Origin: Adiantum capillus-veneris
Taxonomy: Eukaryota > Streptophyta > Polypodiopsida > Polypodiales > Pteridaceae
DNA length: 64,000 bases
Assembly (NCBI GenBank): GCA_014529385.2
Contig: CM043942.1
Coordinates: forward strand, 4,552,501 to 4,616,500
Direction of reading: 5' to 3'
The position numbers and the translations under genes were made by a program. This document shows, piece by piece, positions 1 to 9,901 of this stretch. The notes below the pieces were generated by a model. The model was not told the DNA's origin and made no database searches. It saw only the letters and a program-made list of their open reading frames with translations. Within the stretch, counting starts at the first letter, position 1, and every line of letters starts with the position of its first letter.

Positions 1-850
1 AAAAAGGCTCACCAGAATATTCCCATTTGTAAGAATATATTTGCTAGATTGTGGCTAAAAGAATGGAACTTTCCATGCGAGGTCATGTTGCAAGGGTAGA
101 TTACGGCCAAATCACGTCTATTTTGCACCAAAGAACCCAGTCGGGTGGGTTTTCGAGACCCGAGGGGCCTGGATCTAGCCCCGTGCGCCACGGTGCAAAA
201 ATGGCATGTTTGACCTGGACACTCTAAGTCAAGAATCTACCGCGACAGCACCAAATAACCACTTCAAAATATTTCACAGTACACAATTTAATACGACACT
301 AGCCCGACGAAGTTCCGTGCCTAGAGATATTGGCCCCAAAGACTAGCGCCCCTTTTGGTATTTCTTTTTATATTAATCTGAGTTCAAAGTACAAGAGTGC
401 GGGCAGGCTCTCACACCCAATGACGATAGATGGTCAGATGACCAGTGGGAGCCCAACGAAATCATTTCCTAAAATTTAGGGGACTGCTATTTTGGTCCGT
501 GAAATGTGTTCACCGTGGAGTCATTTTACAACTCTATAGTGAAGTCAAATGAGCAACCAGTCGAGAGATTTTAGGCGGCAAATCCAAAACAAAAATGGGT
601 GCTGAATTTTATGCTGGGAGAGGCCTCATTTTGGTTTTTCTCACAGGTTAAGAGCTATGGAGTGCTTTCTTTCCCTCTCATGTACAGTGTGGTGCTAGGA
701 GTGATGCCCTACAGGCTACGCATTTCTCTCTCTCTCTCCCCTATGTGCAGTTATGTGATGCCCCACAAGAGGGCTCTTCATTTGTCTGATGTACAACTGT
801 GTGGGTTCATGCTTTTGTGCTGAGGCAAGAGCCTCCTTGAGCAGGAATAG
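1..850. other. No recognisable gene
   Basis: I find no convincing coding frame or repeat boundary here. Short frames are unlike any family I know, and a CT-rich tract lies near 727-740. The stretch may be upstream sequence of the G1 gypsy that begins to be recognisable after about 850, but nothing in the bases proves this. Confidence 0.4.
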
Positions 851-1306
851 GGGTAGAAACCAAAATCCTTGGAGACAACATAGATATCAAGATAAACACA
901 GAAACAACCGGGTTAAGCACAACAAAGACTCAGTACCTCTGTTAACTGACAAAAAGCAGTACTTAAGATTAGTGGAAGCAACGGACTGTCTCAAAGACGG
1001 GATATCAAAGAGATACATGAAACCTGACTCAGCCAAAACAAAATTAAAAAAAACAAACAAACAAAAACCAAAAAAAGAGAGCAATTTCAAGAAATCGATG
1101 AAGTTGTCCAAAATGGAGCGCAAAATCAAATACAATGAACAGAAATGAGCCCTAAAGGAAGTTTGGACAACAGATATGGAAACTGACGAGGAATCGAACG
1201 ATGATAAATTTGATGCACCTTCCCACTATAAGAAGTATACCATTCAAAATAGGAAAATTGTGGAACAAACCCAAAAGAGATCCCAAAGAACCAGGGACTT
1301 CATATG
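851..1306 (+). pseudogene. G1 gypsy: hydrophilic protease-RT linker
   Basis: A Lys/Arg/Gln-rich frame with one stop near 1148 and then an acidic segment with METDEESNDDKF and a KIVEQTQ stretch. It ends exactly at the ATATG target site of the copia at 1307-6985. The sequence resumes after 6990 as the N-terminal approach to a plus-strand gypsy reverse transcriptase, so this is most simply the pol linker of the same element, split by the copia insertion. No catalytic residue is visible, so the assignment rests on position and composition. It could instead be unrelated low-complexity sequence. Confidence 0.4.
1302..1306. repeat. Left TSD (ATATG) of Copia-A
   Basis: Five bases directly left of the LTR. 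The same ATATG follows the right LTR at 6986-6990. A matching 5-bp duplication is the signature of integrase-mediated insertion and fixes the element ends. Confidence 0.9.
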
Positions 1307-1511
1307 TGAAGGTGCCGCAAGAAGCGTGTGCGAGTGCAAGTGCGAGAGCAAAGAGAGAGAGAGACCTACTTCGGGTGGAGCGCACAACAACTTTATTCTG
1401 TTGTTGCAGCTCCTTATACTGTTGTATTAAAGAATAAGTGTATATATGGTTAAGTTAGTAGATGGGTTAGTAGTAAGTGGGATGTCCGGCCAGTTGGCCT
1501 GAATCCCAACA
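1307..1511 (-). repeat. Copia-A 3' LTR
   Basis: 205 bp bounded by TG...CA and matching 6727-6985 along its length. It holds only a short GA run, where the partner LTR holds about 70 bp of GA repeat. A TATA-like stretch (TATATA in the minus sense) lies near 1440-1448. Confidence 0.93.
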
Positions 1512-1523
1512 AACTCCCACTTG
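1512..1523 (-). promoter_or_regulatory. Copia-A polypurine tract
   Basis: The minus strand reads AAGTGGGAGTTTG directly before the 3' LTR start TGTTGGGATT. This is the standard plus-strand primer of plant copia elements. Confidence 0.85.
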
Positions 1524-1580
1524 AAGGCCAACACAGCCCAAGTGACCTGGTATGTACAATTGTAAAGCAATCTAGTGGCT

Positions 1581-2297
1581 TCAACCTATACCCATCAACT
1601 CACTACAATGTGTAAACCGCTCCAAATCTAAGCCTTTCATCAAAGCATCTGTTGGGTTGTCGTCAGTGTGTACCTTGACCAAATCAATGAGCTTTTTGGC
1701 CAAGAAATCTCTCACAAGATGATACATGACTTCAATGTGTTCCGATTTGGAGTGAAACACGGGATTCCTTGCCAATGCAAGAGCAGTCTGACTATCACAA
1801 CATATCACTATGGTCTCATCAATGCCAAAATTTCTGACCGAGTGAGATAACCATACAGCCTCTTTATTTGCATCCGACAATGCAACGTACTCTACTTCCG
1901 TAGTGGAAGACGACGTACAATCTTGAAGACATGATCTCCAAGATACTGCTGCTCCAGCAAATATAAAGACATAGCCAGATGTCGATCTTCTATTGTTGAC
2001 ACAACCCGCATAGTCTGCATCCGCATAACCCACAATGGATGCATCATTGTTCCCCAAGCGTAAACACCTGCCGACCGTACCTTTGAGGTACCTAAGAATG
2101 TGCTTCATTGCTTCCCAATGCTTACTCCCAGGATTTGCCATATATTGGCTCACCACTTCCACTGCAAAAGCAATGTCTGGTCTTGTGGCCACCATAGCAT
2201 ACATGAGACTGATGCCCACTGCCAAAGAATATGGTATTTTAGCCATTTCAGCTCGCTTAACATCAGATTTGGGTGCATCTTCCTTGCTGAGTTTCAA
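1581..2297 (-). pseudogene. Copia-A RNase H domain
   Basis: An open stretch of 238 codons covering the RT tail and RNase H of a copia polyprotein. Visible landmarks in order are the RT-tail segment ATRPDIAFAV, the KHWEA.KHILRYLKG connection, the first acidic block YADADYAG, STSGYVF, the Glu block TTEVEYVAL, the CDSQTAL aspartate block, the HIEV.YH..RD segment and a degenerate DNPTDALMKG end. In the family this nuclease removes template RNA during reverse transcription. The usual ADLLTK end is altered to DALMKG. The frame closes about 70 bp before the PPT, as expected for the end of pol. Confidence 0.88.
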
Positions 2298-3116
2298 GAA
2301 TTCCTACATTGGGGTACTCAATGCTTTCCTCCCCTGCATATTGAAACGCTGCAAAACTTTCTCAATGTATGTTTCCTGAGATAACTCAAGAATACGACGT
2401 TTGCGATCTCTTTTGATTCGCATGCCAAGAAAGTGTGTAGCATCTCCCTAATCTTTCATTGCAAAATTATTGCTAAGTGTTTTCTTCAAGCTGGCAATTT
2501 TTGCAATGGATTCCCAGCCATAAGCATGTCATCAACATACAAAACTAGAATGATCATTGAGCCATCATCTAGCTTTCTTGTGTACAAGCAGTGATCCTCT
2601 TCGCTCCTTTTATATCCTTGAGACCTCATACATGCATCAAATTTATGATACCACTGCCTTGAACCCTACTTTAAGCCATAAAGTGTCTTTTTGAGCTTAC
2701 ATACTAGCTCCTCACAAGATTCGTTCTCCTAAAAAAACCCTTCAGGCTGCTGCATGTAAACATCCTCATCAAGATCCCCGTGAAGAAAATGATGTCTTCA
2801 CATCCATTTGGACAAGTTCCATGTCCTCAATCGCTACAAGACCAAGTATGGTTCTAAGCGTTGTCATCTTGATCACAGGCAAGAAGATTTCATCAAAATC
2901 GACTCCCTGTTGCTGTTTGAACCCTTTGGCTACAAGTCTAGCATTGTACTTTGGATTTAGATGACCTGAGGTAAATTTCTTCTTGTAAACCCATTTGCAA
3001 GGTAAAGCTTTAGCATCATTTGGCAGTTCTACCAAGTCCCAAGTGTCATTAGCCAAAATCGAGTTATACTCAGATTCCCTAGCCTGCTCCCACTTCACCA
3101 CATCATCCATCATCAT
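2298..3116 (-). pseudogene. Copia-A reverse transcriptase, broken
   Basis: The N-terminal half (2769-3116) is open and shows the copia RT start (W..A...E), NDTWDLVELP, KWVYK.KF, ARLVAKGFKQQQGVDF and the first catalytic Asp in QMDVK. The second half (2298-2768) is readable only in pieces. A YVDDML catalytic motif is visible on the minus strand at about 2525-2541, followed by a decayed thumb. Stops and frameshifts near 2700 and 2450 make the enzyme inactive. The intact relative at 56663-57028 shows what this region once encoded. Confidence 0.82.
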
Positions 3117-3122
3117 GGCTTC

Positions 3123-4759
3123 TTAGTAGCAGCTTGGCTCACCGCAATCGGTCAACATGATGTAATCAAGACCTGGCTCAAAACTCTCAGGTGGATGAGA
3201 GACTCTACTAGACCGTCTCACTCCTTGACCATTACTATCCACTCCCTCTGGAGCATTGCTAGTGAAAGGTACATCACTAGCCCGCTGAGTTGATTTCACT
3301 ATCTCTGAGGCAACATCCTCAAAAGTGACTCTCCGAATTTTGATTTCCTTGATAGGTTCTTTATGCATCTTTGACTCATTGAAGATCACATCTGAACTAC
3401 GGATGACTCGACAAGATTCCGGGTGCTAAAGACGATATCCCATCTCTCCATCTGCACCATATCCAATGAAAATACATTTGTGTGACTTTGGCTCTAACTT
3501 CTGTCGAAGTTGTTTAGGCACATGAGCATAAGCTTCACAACCAAAAACACGTAGATGGTCATAGTGGGGCTTACCTTTAGACCATAACTCTTCTAGAATC
3601 TCATAATTCAATGGTGTACTAGGCAAGTGATTTATAATGTGGACTACAGTCAAGGACTGCAGTCAAGACGACCTCTGTCCAAAAGCCTTGTGTGAGATTT
3701 TCTCTAGAAAGCATGGCTGTGACTTTCCTTAATCGTACAATTCATGCACTCAGCAACTCCATTCTGAGATGGTGTGTATGGTGCAGTAAACTGCCTTTTT
3801 ATCCCCCTTTTAGCACAAAAATTGTCAAACTCCTCGGAGACATACTCTCCACCGTTGTCAGTCCGCAACCTCTTGAGTTTCTTGCCAGACTGATTCTCAA
3901 CGAGTGCTAAAAATTTCTGGAACACAGGAAGAACCTGAGCCTTATGTTTCAAAGGATATGACACAACTTTTGAGTAGAGTCATCTATGAATGTCACAAAA
4001 TAGCTGGCCCCCCCTAGAGATTTGGTTGACATAGGACCACAAACATCACTATGTACTAAATCTAGAGGTTCAACTCGCTTTTGACCCAATGTGCACCGAC
4101 CTAGTCTATTTTCCATAGATACCGTGCTCACAAACAGAAAAGTCAACATAAGACAAGATAGGTAAGTAGCCAAAACGAGTTAAATTTCTCATTCCTTTTT
4201 GGCTAATATGACCTAGCCGGCAATGCCACAACTCACTAAATGGCAGCTCGACTATAGATATGTAATCATGACCAACATCTAACACATGCATGGAATACAA
4301 GGTACCATGCTTTTGACCTCTTAGTACAACAAGATTACCTTTGTGTACTATCCACAAACCATTGCCAAATATGGTGTTGTAGCCCAAATCATCAAGCTGA
4401 CCAACAGAAATCAAGCTTTTAGTCAACTTGGGCACATGTTTGACATTACATAAGTAAAGTAAAGTGCCATTCCTTAGATGTAATTTGATGTTTCCGACAC
4501 CCTCAATGTCTAGTTCATAAGCATCACCAAGTCTCAGTTTGCCACAAGAGTGAGAATAAGTAGAGAACCACTCTCTATGTGGTGTCACTTGGAAACTCGC
4601 ACCAGAATCTACTATCCAATTCTGTGCATACTGCGCATCTTCTGTAATAACAAGAGCCTCAACAGGTAGATCTACTATGAAGACCAATACGTCAAAGGTA
4701 AGTGGCATAACAACCGCTGGAAGAGTCTCTACAATATGAGCATTTGAGGACTCTAGCAC
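3123..4759 (-). pseudogene. Copia-A protease and integrase, broken
   Basis: On the minus strand the 217-codon frame 4106-4759 has the aspartic protease motif WIVDSGASFQVTP, a long spacer and the integrase zinc region LWHCRLGHISQKGM. The core follows with LDLVHSDVCGPM (first Asp), RTDNGGEYVS (second Asp) and NGVAECMN (Glu), so the DDE triad survives. The integrase C-terminus (3426-3653) has HLRVFGCEAYAHVP and LEPKSHKCIFIGYG, and the hydrophilic linker to RT is 3123-3389. Frame changes at about 4110, 3960, 3660 and 3420 interrupt it. Integrase would insert the cDNA, and the protease would cut the polyprotein. Confidence 0.85.
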
Positions 4760-5602
4760 ATTGATCTTCTCTGACTTTTATTTGCCCTTGTTTGAATCAT
4801 CAGACTTAGAAGTTTTACCGGATTGTTTATCCTTCTTGCTTTGCTGCCATTTCCTGCAATCCTTCTTCACATGCCTTTTTTATGGCAGTGATAGCACTCG
4901 ACATTACGCATAGAACCCCGAGACTTACTGCATGAGCCCCCATGTTCCTTGCTTTTGGCACGACTTTGAGTGCGACCACTCAGTCTATAGCTAGCAGCAT
5001 ACGCATCACCATCCTTCTTTGCCTTCGAGAGATTTCCTACGAATCTCCTTGATAAACAGACTCCCAAGGACGTCATTGTACACTAGACCGGTACCAGGTG
5101 CTGAGTTGCTAATCACATTATAGAATGTATCCCAAGAGGAGGGTAAACTGCATAGCAAGAATATACATTTGATTTCCTCATCGAAGACCAAACCTTGAGT
5201 GGTCAACTGGGTGAAAATGATATTGAACTCATTAATGTGAGTATAAATAGTGCCCTCTTCCTTCATACGAAGGTCAAACATCTTCTTCATCAAGAAAACC
5301 TTATTAGTGGCACTTTTGTTCTCATAACTGGAACACACCTTATCCCATACATCTCTAGCAGTCCTTTCTCCAACTATAGTAAAGTACACAGATTCGGCCA
5401 AATGCAAATGGAGGGTAGATTTGGCCTTAGCATCAAGTTTCTCCAACTCAACATCTGTATGCTCGCTCTCTAGGCGCTCCATGATAGGATCCAGCTGGCC
5501 TTTTTGTATAAGAACATCTTGAATCTGCTCTTTCCAGATAGCAAAATTCGTCCCATCAAATTTTTGGATATTGTAAATATCCTTTTCACCGCTAGATGAC
5601 AT
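4760..5602 (-). pseudogene. Copia-A gag
   Basis: The start MSSSGEKDIYNI at 5602 opens a copia-type gag (UBN2/retrotran_gag fold) with FDGTNFAIWKEQIQ, LTTQGLVFDEEIK, LPSSWDTF and the tail block GTGLVYNDVLGSL. A frameshift near 5010-5070 moves the nucleocapsid into another frame (4867-5076). There a basic, Ser-rich stretch precedes a zinc knuckle beginning CYHCHKKGM, which is cut short by a stop before its last Cys. Gag would form the particle in the cytoplasm. The start was chosen because it heads the conserved D.Y.I..FDGTN block. Confidence 0.85.
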
Positions 5603-6710
5603 GGCTACAAGCTAAAGATAATATGGCGATAAACACTGGTAATTCTGGGAAAAAATCAGCAAAGTTTCCCCAAAAAACTGATAGAATCTCAATCCGAAAT
5701 TGTTACAAGAGATCAGTAACGTATCAAAAGTAATGCTCTCAGAGCATAAGACACGTGCATCAACCACTTACTGTCCATAAAAAGTCAAAAGTTTACCCAA
5801 TACTGCCAACACGACGTCAAATGCACCTAGCCCTCTCTATACATGTCCTATGGCGAGGTCAAGAAAAAGAGGTACTCCAGCAACCTGTATCACCGAAAGG
5901 ATCTCAACATTCAAGAATCCCCAGCTCAAGAAAACCTCACGCTATCGACCCTCACAAAAGGTTATGCAGACAAGAAACCAGCCCAGTCTCAGAAAGGGCC
6001 TCCGAACCAAGTCTCAGAAATGGTCGGGACTGCAAAAACAAGCCAAATTGCCTCCACAAAAGCTACATATGGCAGTTTTCATAACTCAACGTGCATCCAC
6101 TGTCAACAATACTGCAAGGTGCAGTATACGCGCTCAAACAGGCGCCAAACAAAATGTGCAAGCAGTAAACAAATATCTACAGGGAGTAAAACCGCTCTCA
6201 AAAGAGCTCAATCACTATCAAAAGTGCCACAACAATGCATATGGGCATCAAATACTCCCACTAAAATCTGTGTTGATGCTAAACACTGCAACCTGTAAGA
6301 AACGTGGATGTCCTGTATGTATGCAAGAACCTATGAGGAGATGGATGCCTGAAAAACCCGAGACAATGTTGATGTCGAAAAGTTCTCCTAATCATCCCAT
6401 AAACACCATCTCAATAGCACATAATAGCCATAAAGTGGCTATATACCATCCCAAAATAGTCTCTGAACAACCTGCACATGTGTCATGTACCTGTACCTGT
6501 ATCTGTAGCAAAAGTGGAGTTGAAAAATACAACTCCTGAAGCGTAGCTCGGATGAATCTTTCGACTTCATAAACAGCTTCAAAAGGGGGGTAAAACTCCA
6601 GGACACCTCAGGACCTCTCAGAACGTTGAGTTTGCCGATGCTGAAATCGAAAACCTGTTTGCACTTTTGAAAGTGCGCGCACGTGGACGCGAAGACGGCA
6701 AGCACAAACC
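5603..6710 (-). other. Copia-A 5' leader, no gene
   Basis: About 1.1 kb between the PBS and the gag start. Plus-strand frames here (for example 5850-6539) run antisense to the element and have no recognisable domain, so I treat them as chance. Confidence 0.6.
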
Positions 6711-6726
6711 CTGCTCTAATACCAGT
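6711..6726 (-). promoter_or_regulatory. Copia-A primer-binding site (Met tRNA)
   Basis: The minus strand reads ACTGGTATTAGAGCAG just inside the 5' LTR. TGGTATCAGAGC is the usual initiator-Met PBS of plant copia elements, and this copy has one change in the core. Confidence 0.85.
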
Positions 6727-6767
6727 TGAAGGTGTCGCGGGAAGCGTGTGCAAGTGCAAGTGTGAGA

Positions 6768-6843
<76 letters not shown>

Positions 6844-6985
6844 ACTTTGGGTGGAGTGCACATCAACGTTATCCTGTTTGCATCTGCTTATACTGTTGTA
6901 TTAAAGGATAAGTGTATATATGGTTAAGCTAGTAGATGGGTTAGTAGTAAGTGGGATGTCCGGCCAGTTGGCATGAATCCCAACA
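6727..6985 (-). repeat. Copia-A 5' LTR with GA expansion
   Basis: 259 bp, TG...CA, partner of 1307-1511. It carries an uninterrupted GA repeat at 6771-6840, which accounts for almost all the length difference. In the minus sense this is a TC tract inside the LTR. Confidence 0.93.
6771..6840. repeat. (GA)n microsatellite
   Basis: About 35 perfect GA units inside the 5' LTR of Copia-A. The Leu/Ser and Arg/Glu repeat proteins that overlap it are translations of the microsatellite. Confidence 0.97.
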
Positions 6986-6990
6986 ATATG
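6986..6990. repeat. Right TSD (ATATG) of Copia-A
   Basis: A perfect copy of 1302-1306, followed at once by resumed G1 gypsy sequence. Confidence 0.9.
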
Positions 6991-7009
6991 ATGGGCCGGA
7001 AACAACAAA

Positions 7010-7990
7010 ATGCATCAACTTAGTAGAACCAGGCAAGGAGCCTAAATCGGCATACACCGCCACGAACCTTATTGACAAGGAAGAGCAACGTCTAGTCGAT
7101 ACGCTCAGATGATACAAAGATGTCTTTGCATGGTCGTACAAAGATCTAAAGGGAATAGATCCTGAGATTTTTCAGCACACAATACCCCTTAAGAGTGATG
7201 CCAGACCACGCAGACAACGTCCTTACACATACAATGAAACTTTTGCCAAGAAAATTAAGGAGGAGATAGACAAACTGAAGGACGTTGAATTTATCTACGA
7301 GATTGAACACACGGATTGGGTGTCACCTATTGTGGTGGTACCCAAAAAGAATGGCAAACTACGTGTCTATGTAAACCTCAAACAGGTAAATGTAGCCACC
7401 ATCAGGGATAACTATCCACTACCAATAACAGATCATGTTATTGAGAGGGTAGCAGGGAAGGAGGCATATAGTTTCTTGAATGGATTCTCAAGCTACAACT
7501 AGTTGATGATTAAAGCGAAAGATCAGTATAAGACAGCTTTTGCGACAGAGTTGGGTATATTTTCCTACAGGGTAATGCCTTTTGGCCTGACCAATGCCCC
7601 TGCCACATTTCAAAGACTAATGAGCCACGCATTCAAAGAATATCTCAGACAATTTTTGAGATTTACATGGATGATCTTTGTGTTCATTCTCATCGAAGAA
7701 GTGACCACATCACTCATCTGGGAAAAGTCTTTGAAAAGTGCAGAATGTATCGTATTTTCTTAAACAGAGAAAAATGTGTCTTCATGGTAAGACAAGGTAA
7801 AATTTTGGGCCACATTGTGTCCAAAAATGGAATTTCTATTGATCAAGAGAAGGTACAAATAATGTTGCACAATCAAGACCAACAAAGACGAAAGAAGTGC
7901 AAGCACTTATGGGGCATTGCGGGTACTACAAGCGTTTCATATATATGTATGTTGTAATAGCTAATCCGTTGTACGCCCTCATTGCTAAGT
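7010..7990 (+). pseudogene. G1 gypsy reverse transcriptase, broken
   Basis: The frame resumes after the copia with KDVFAWSYKDLKGIDPE and the PLKSDARP block. It continues with the gypsy RT signatures WVSPIVVVPKKNGKLRV, NYPLPITDHVIERVAGKE.YSF, the substrate loop [17 protein letters not shown] and, in a shifted frame at about 7658-7690, [10 protein letters not shown] with the catalytic Asp pair. CVFMVRQGKILGHIVS and GHCGYYKRFIYMY follow. A stop at 7501-7503 and frameshifts near 7660 and 7880 break it. Polymerase and RNase H are adjacent and no archaeal-type second RNase H is seen, which argues against the Tat lineage. Confidence 0.9.
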
Positions 7991-8455
7991 TCGAATGGAC
8001 GGAGGAATGTGAGCAGGCTTTCCAAAAATTGAAGCAGCGATTAATTTCTGCTACAATTTTGCAAGCCCCTGACTGGAGCAAAATCTTTCATGTTCATGTG
8101 GATGCATCAGCCTATGCCATCGAGTGCATATTAGCACAGCCATGAGAGAATAAAATGGATTTTCCCATTTGATACTCTAGTCAGCAGCTAAACAACACAG
8201 AGAAAAATTATACCACTACGGAAAGAGAAGGTCTAGGAATGATATATGCTATCAAGAAATTTAGACACTACCTTCTAGAAAACAAGTTTGTTTTGTTTGT
8301 GGATCATCAAGCATTGCTATATCTAGTAAACAAACCTTGCAACACTGGAATAATTGTTCGCTGATTTATACTATTGCTTGAGTTTGACTTCACAGTAGTC
8401 GTAAAAAAGGGGACCACACACACAAGGGCAGATCATCTTTCATGACTATTTCATG
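7991..8455 (+). pseudogene. G1 gypsy RNase H
   Basis: HVHVDASAYAI carries the first Asp, YTTTEREGLGMIYA the Glu, FVDHQALLYLVNKPCN the second Asp, and the domain ends with THTRADHLS. Three in-frame stops (near 8143, 8362 and 8443) kill it. It joins the RT without an insert and leads into the unusual double zinc region. Placed by homology of motifs; boundaries are approximate. Confidence 0.87.
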
Positions 8456-9240
8456 GGGAAGCACATGAGGGTGTTGATGATGATCTTCCTGATTCGTATC
8501 TGTTTAACATGGATATGGTACCGAGATGGAGCAAAGAGGTCATTCCTCTACTCACAATTGGCTCATTACAGATAGAAAGACAACCATCAATTATACATCA
8601 AACACGAAATCTCCAACTTTTAGCAAGACGTCTATACCAACACGATAAGGATGGGGTATTGAGACTATGCGTACAGCCCAAAGAATCCACCTACTACCTC
8701 AAACAGGCTCATATACAAAATACGGGATTTCACAATAGAGAAACACAAACACGCCAACGGCTAAAGAGACCGGGAGTCTACTGACCAAACATGGAACACA
8801 GTGTCGATACATATGTAAAATCCTGCGATAGTTGTACAAAACAACCTCTTGCGGAACATGCCACCCTGTTTCGAGTAGTACAAGCACCCAAATGAAGTAC
8901 TCATATAGTTGAGTATTTAAAAAACAGAACCTTCCCAAAGAAATGGGGCAAAGCAAGAAAGCAAACTGTAGAGGAAGAGGCCAAACACTATCTGCTCATT
9001 GCCAACCAACTGTATACGCGGGGAAAGGACAAACAACTACGGCTGTGTGCTACAGAAAGAAAATACTACCTTATCTTAGCTCAATCATACTCAAGCATAC
9101 TCAAGGCAGCCAGGGGAACATTTCTCAGCTGATAAAACGGCAAAGCTCGTGCTACACTCAGGCATCTGGTGGCCAACCTTGTGTATGGATGTTGAGACAT
9201 ATGTCGAACGATGTGATGAATGTCAACGCACAAAACCACC
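8456..9240 (+). pseudogene. G1 integrase N-terminus: two tandem HHCC zinc modules
   Basis: Two paralogous units precede the integrase core. Unit 1 (about 8615-8840) starts with RRLYQHDKDGVLRLC, then H-x6-H (HIQNTGFH), GVY(stop)PNMEHSVDTYV, where the Trp codon is now TGA, and CDSC. Unit 2 (about 9005-9225) repeats this order: QLYTRGKDKQLRLC, a His...EHFSADKT segment, GIWWPTLCMDVETYV and CDEC. Between them lies a linker with VVQAPK and IVEYLKNRTFP. The HHCC domain normally occurs once in a retroelement integrase and binds zinc. Gypsy G2 shows the same doubling and G3 has a single copy, so this is a lineage trait, not local damage. Stops and a 10-bp duplication at 9086-9105 disrupt the frame. 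Confidence 0.82.
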
Positions 9241-9901
9241 CCAACGGAGAGATGAAATGCCACTGAGGCCAATGATGAGAGTACGTTCTTTTTCCAAATG
9301 GGGAGTTGACTTCATTGGCCCCATCATACCTCCCGGATACAAGATGCATGCACAATACATCATAGTAGCAACAGACTACAAGACAAAATGGGCGGAAGCA
9401 AAAGCGACCCAAAAAAACAATGCAAGAACTACAACTCAGTTCTTTTTTGAAAACTTCTTTACTAGATATGGACTACCTATCGAAATAGTGAGCGATAGGG
9501 GAACACACTTTTTAAATGACTTCATTGAAAGCCTTCTTGACGAATTCATGGTGGTATATCGTAAATCGACACCTTATCATCCGCAAGCAAACGGGTAAGC
9601 AGAGAGTACCAACAAAATCTTATGCACGGTACTCACCAAAATAGTCAGTGACTCAAGAAATGATTGGGATCAAAAGCTACACACAGCCTTATGGGCTTAC
9701 AGAGTAGCTTTTAAAACTTCCATTGACATGACTTCCTTTAACCTAGTATTCGGGATTAATACGATCCTATCATTGGAATTCCTAATCAAAACCCTAAGAG
9801 TGGAAACACAATTAGGATGGACGGGGCATGAGCTATCGGAGAGACTGGACACCCTGGAACAATTAGATGAAACCCGATTTAGAGCCATAGCTAGCAAAAT
9901 G
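9241..9901 (+). pseudogene. G1 integrase core, cut by inversion
   Basis: The catalytic core shows KWGVDFIGP (first Asp), IIVATDYKTKWAEAKAT, EIVSDRGTHFLND (second Asp), YRKSTPYHPQANG followed by a stop at 9597 and AESTNK (Glu), then LWAYRVAFKTS, LVFGIN, LGWTGHELSERLDTLEQLDETR. Homology stops at about 9893-9901, where the reading frame runs straight into copia integrase. The missing C-terminus of this gypsy lies on the minus strand at 27644-28127, which identifies the site as an inversion breakpoint. The DDE residues remain. Confidence 0.9.

Larger units (their letters stand above)
1307..6985 (-). mobile_element. Copia-A: complete Ty1/copia LTR retrotransposon
   Basis: A structurally complete, minus-strand element of 5,679 bp. 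On the minus strand it runs 5' LTR (6727-6985), Met-type PBS, about 1.1 kb leader, gag, protease, integrase, reverse transcriptase, RNase H, PPT and 3' LTR (1307-1511). PR-INT-RT-RH is the copia order. The TSD ATATG is perfect. The LTRs differ by roughly 9% outside a GA microsatellite, so the insertion is old, and the coding region has several stops and frameshifts. It interrupts the gypsy G1. A truncated relative lies at 56676-58813. Confidence 0.95.

Noticed and set aside
5755-6539. Plus-strand basic proteins in the Copia-A leader
   Set aside because: Antisense to the element, no domain, overlapping in several frames.
6439-6911. Leu/Ser or Arg/Glu repeat proteins
   Set aside because: Translations of the GA microsatellite in the Copia-A LTR.
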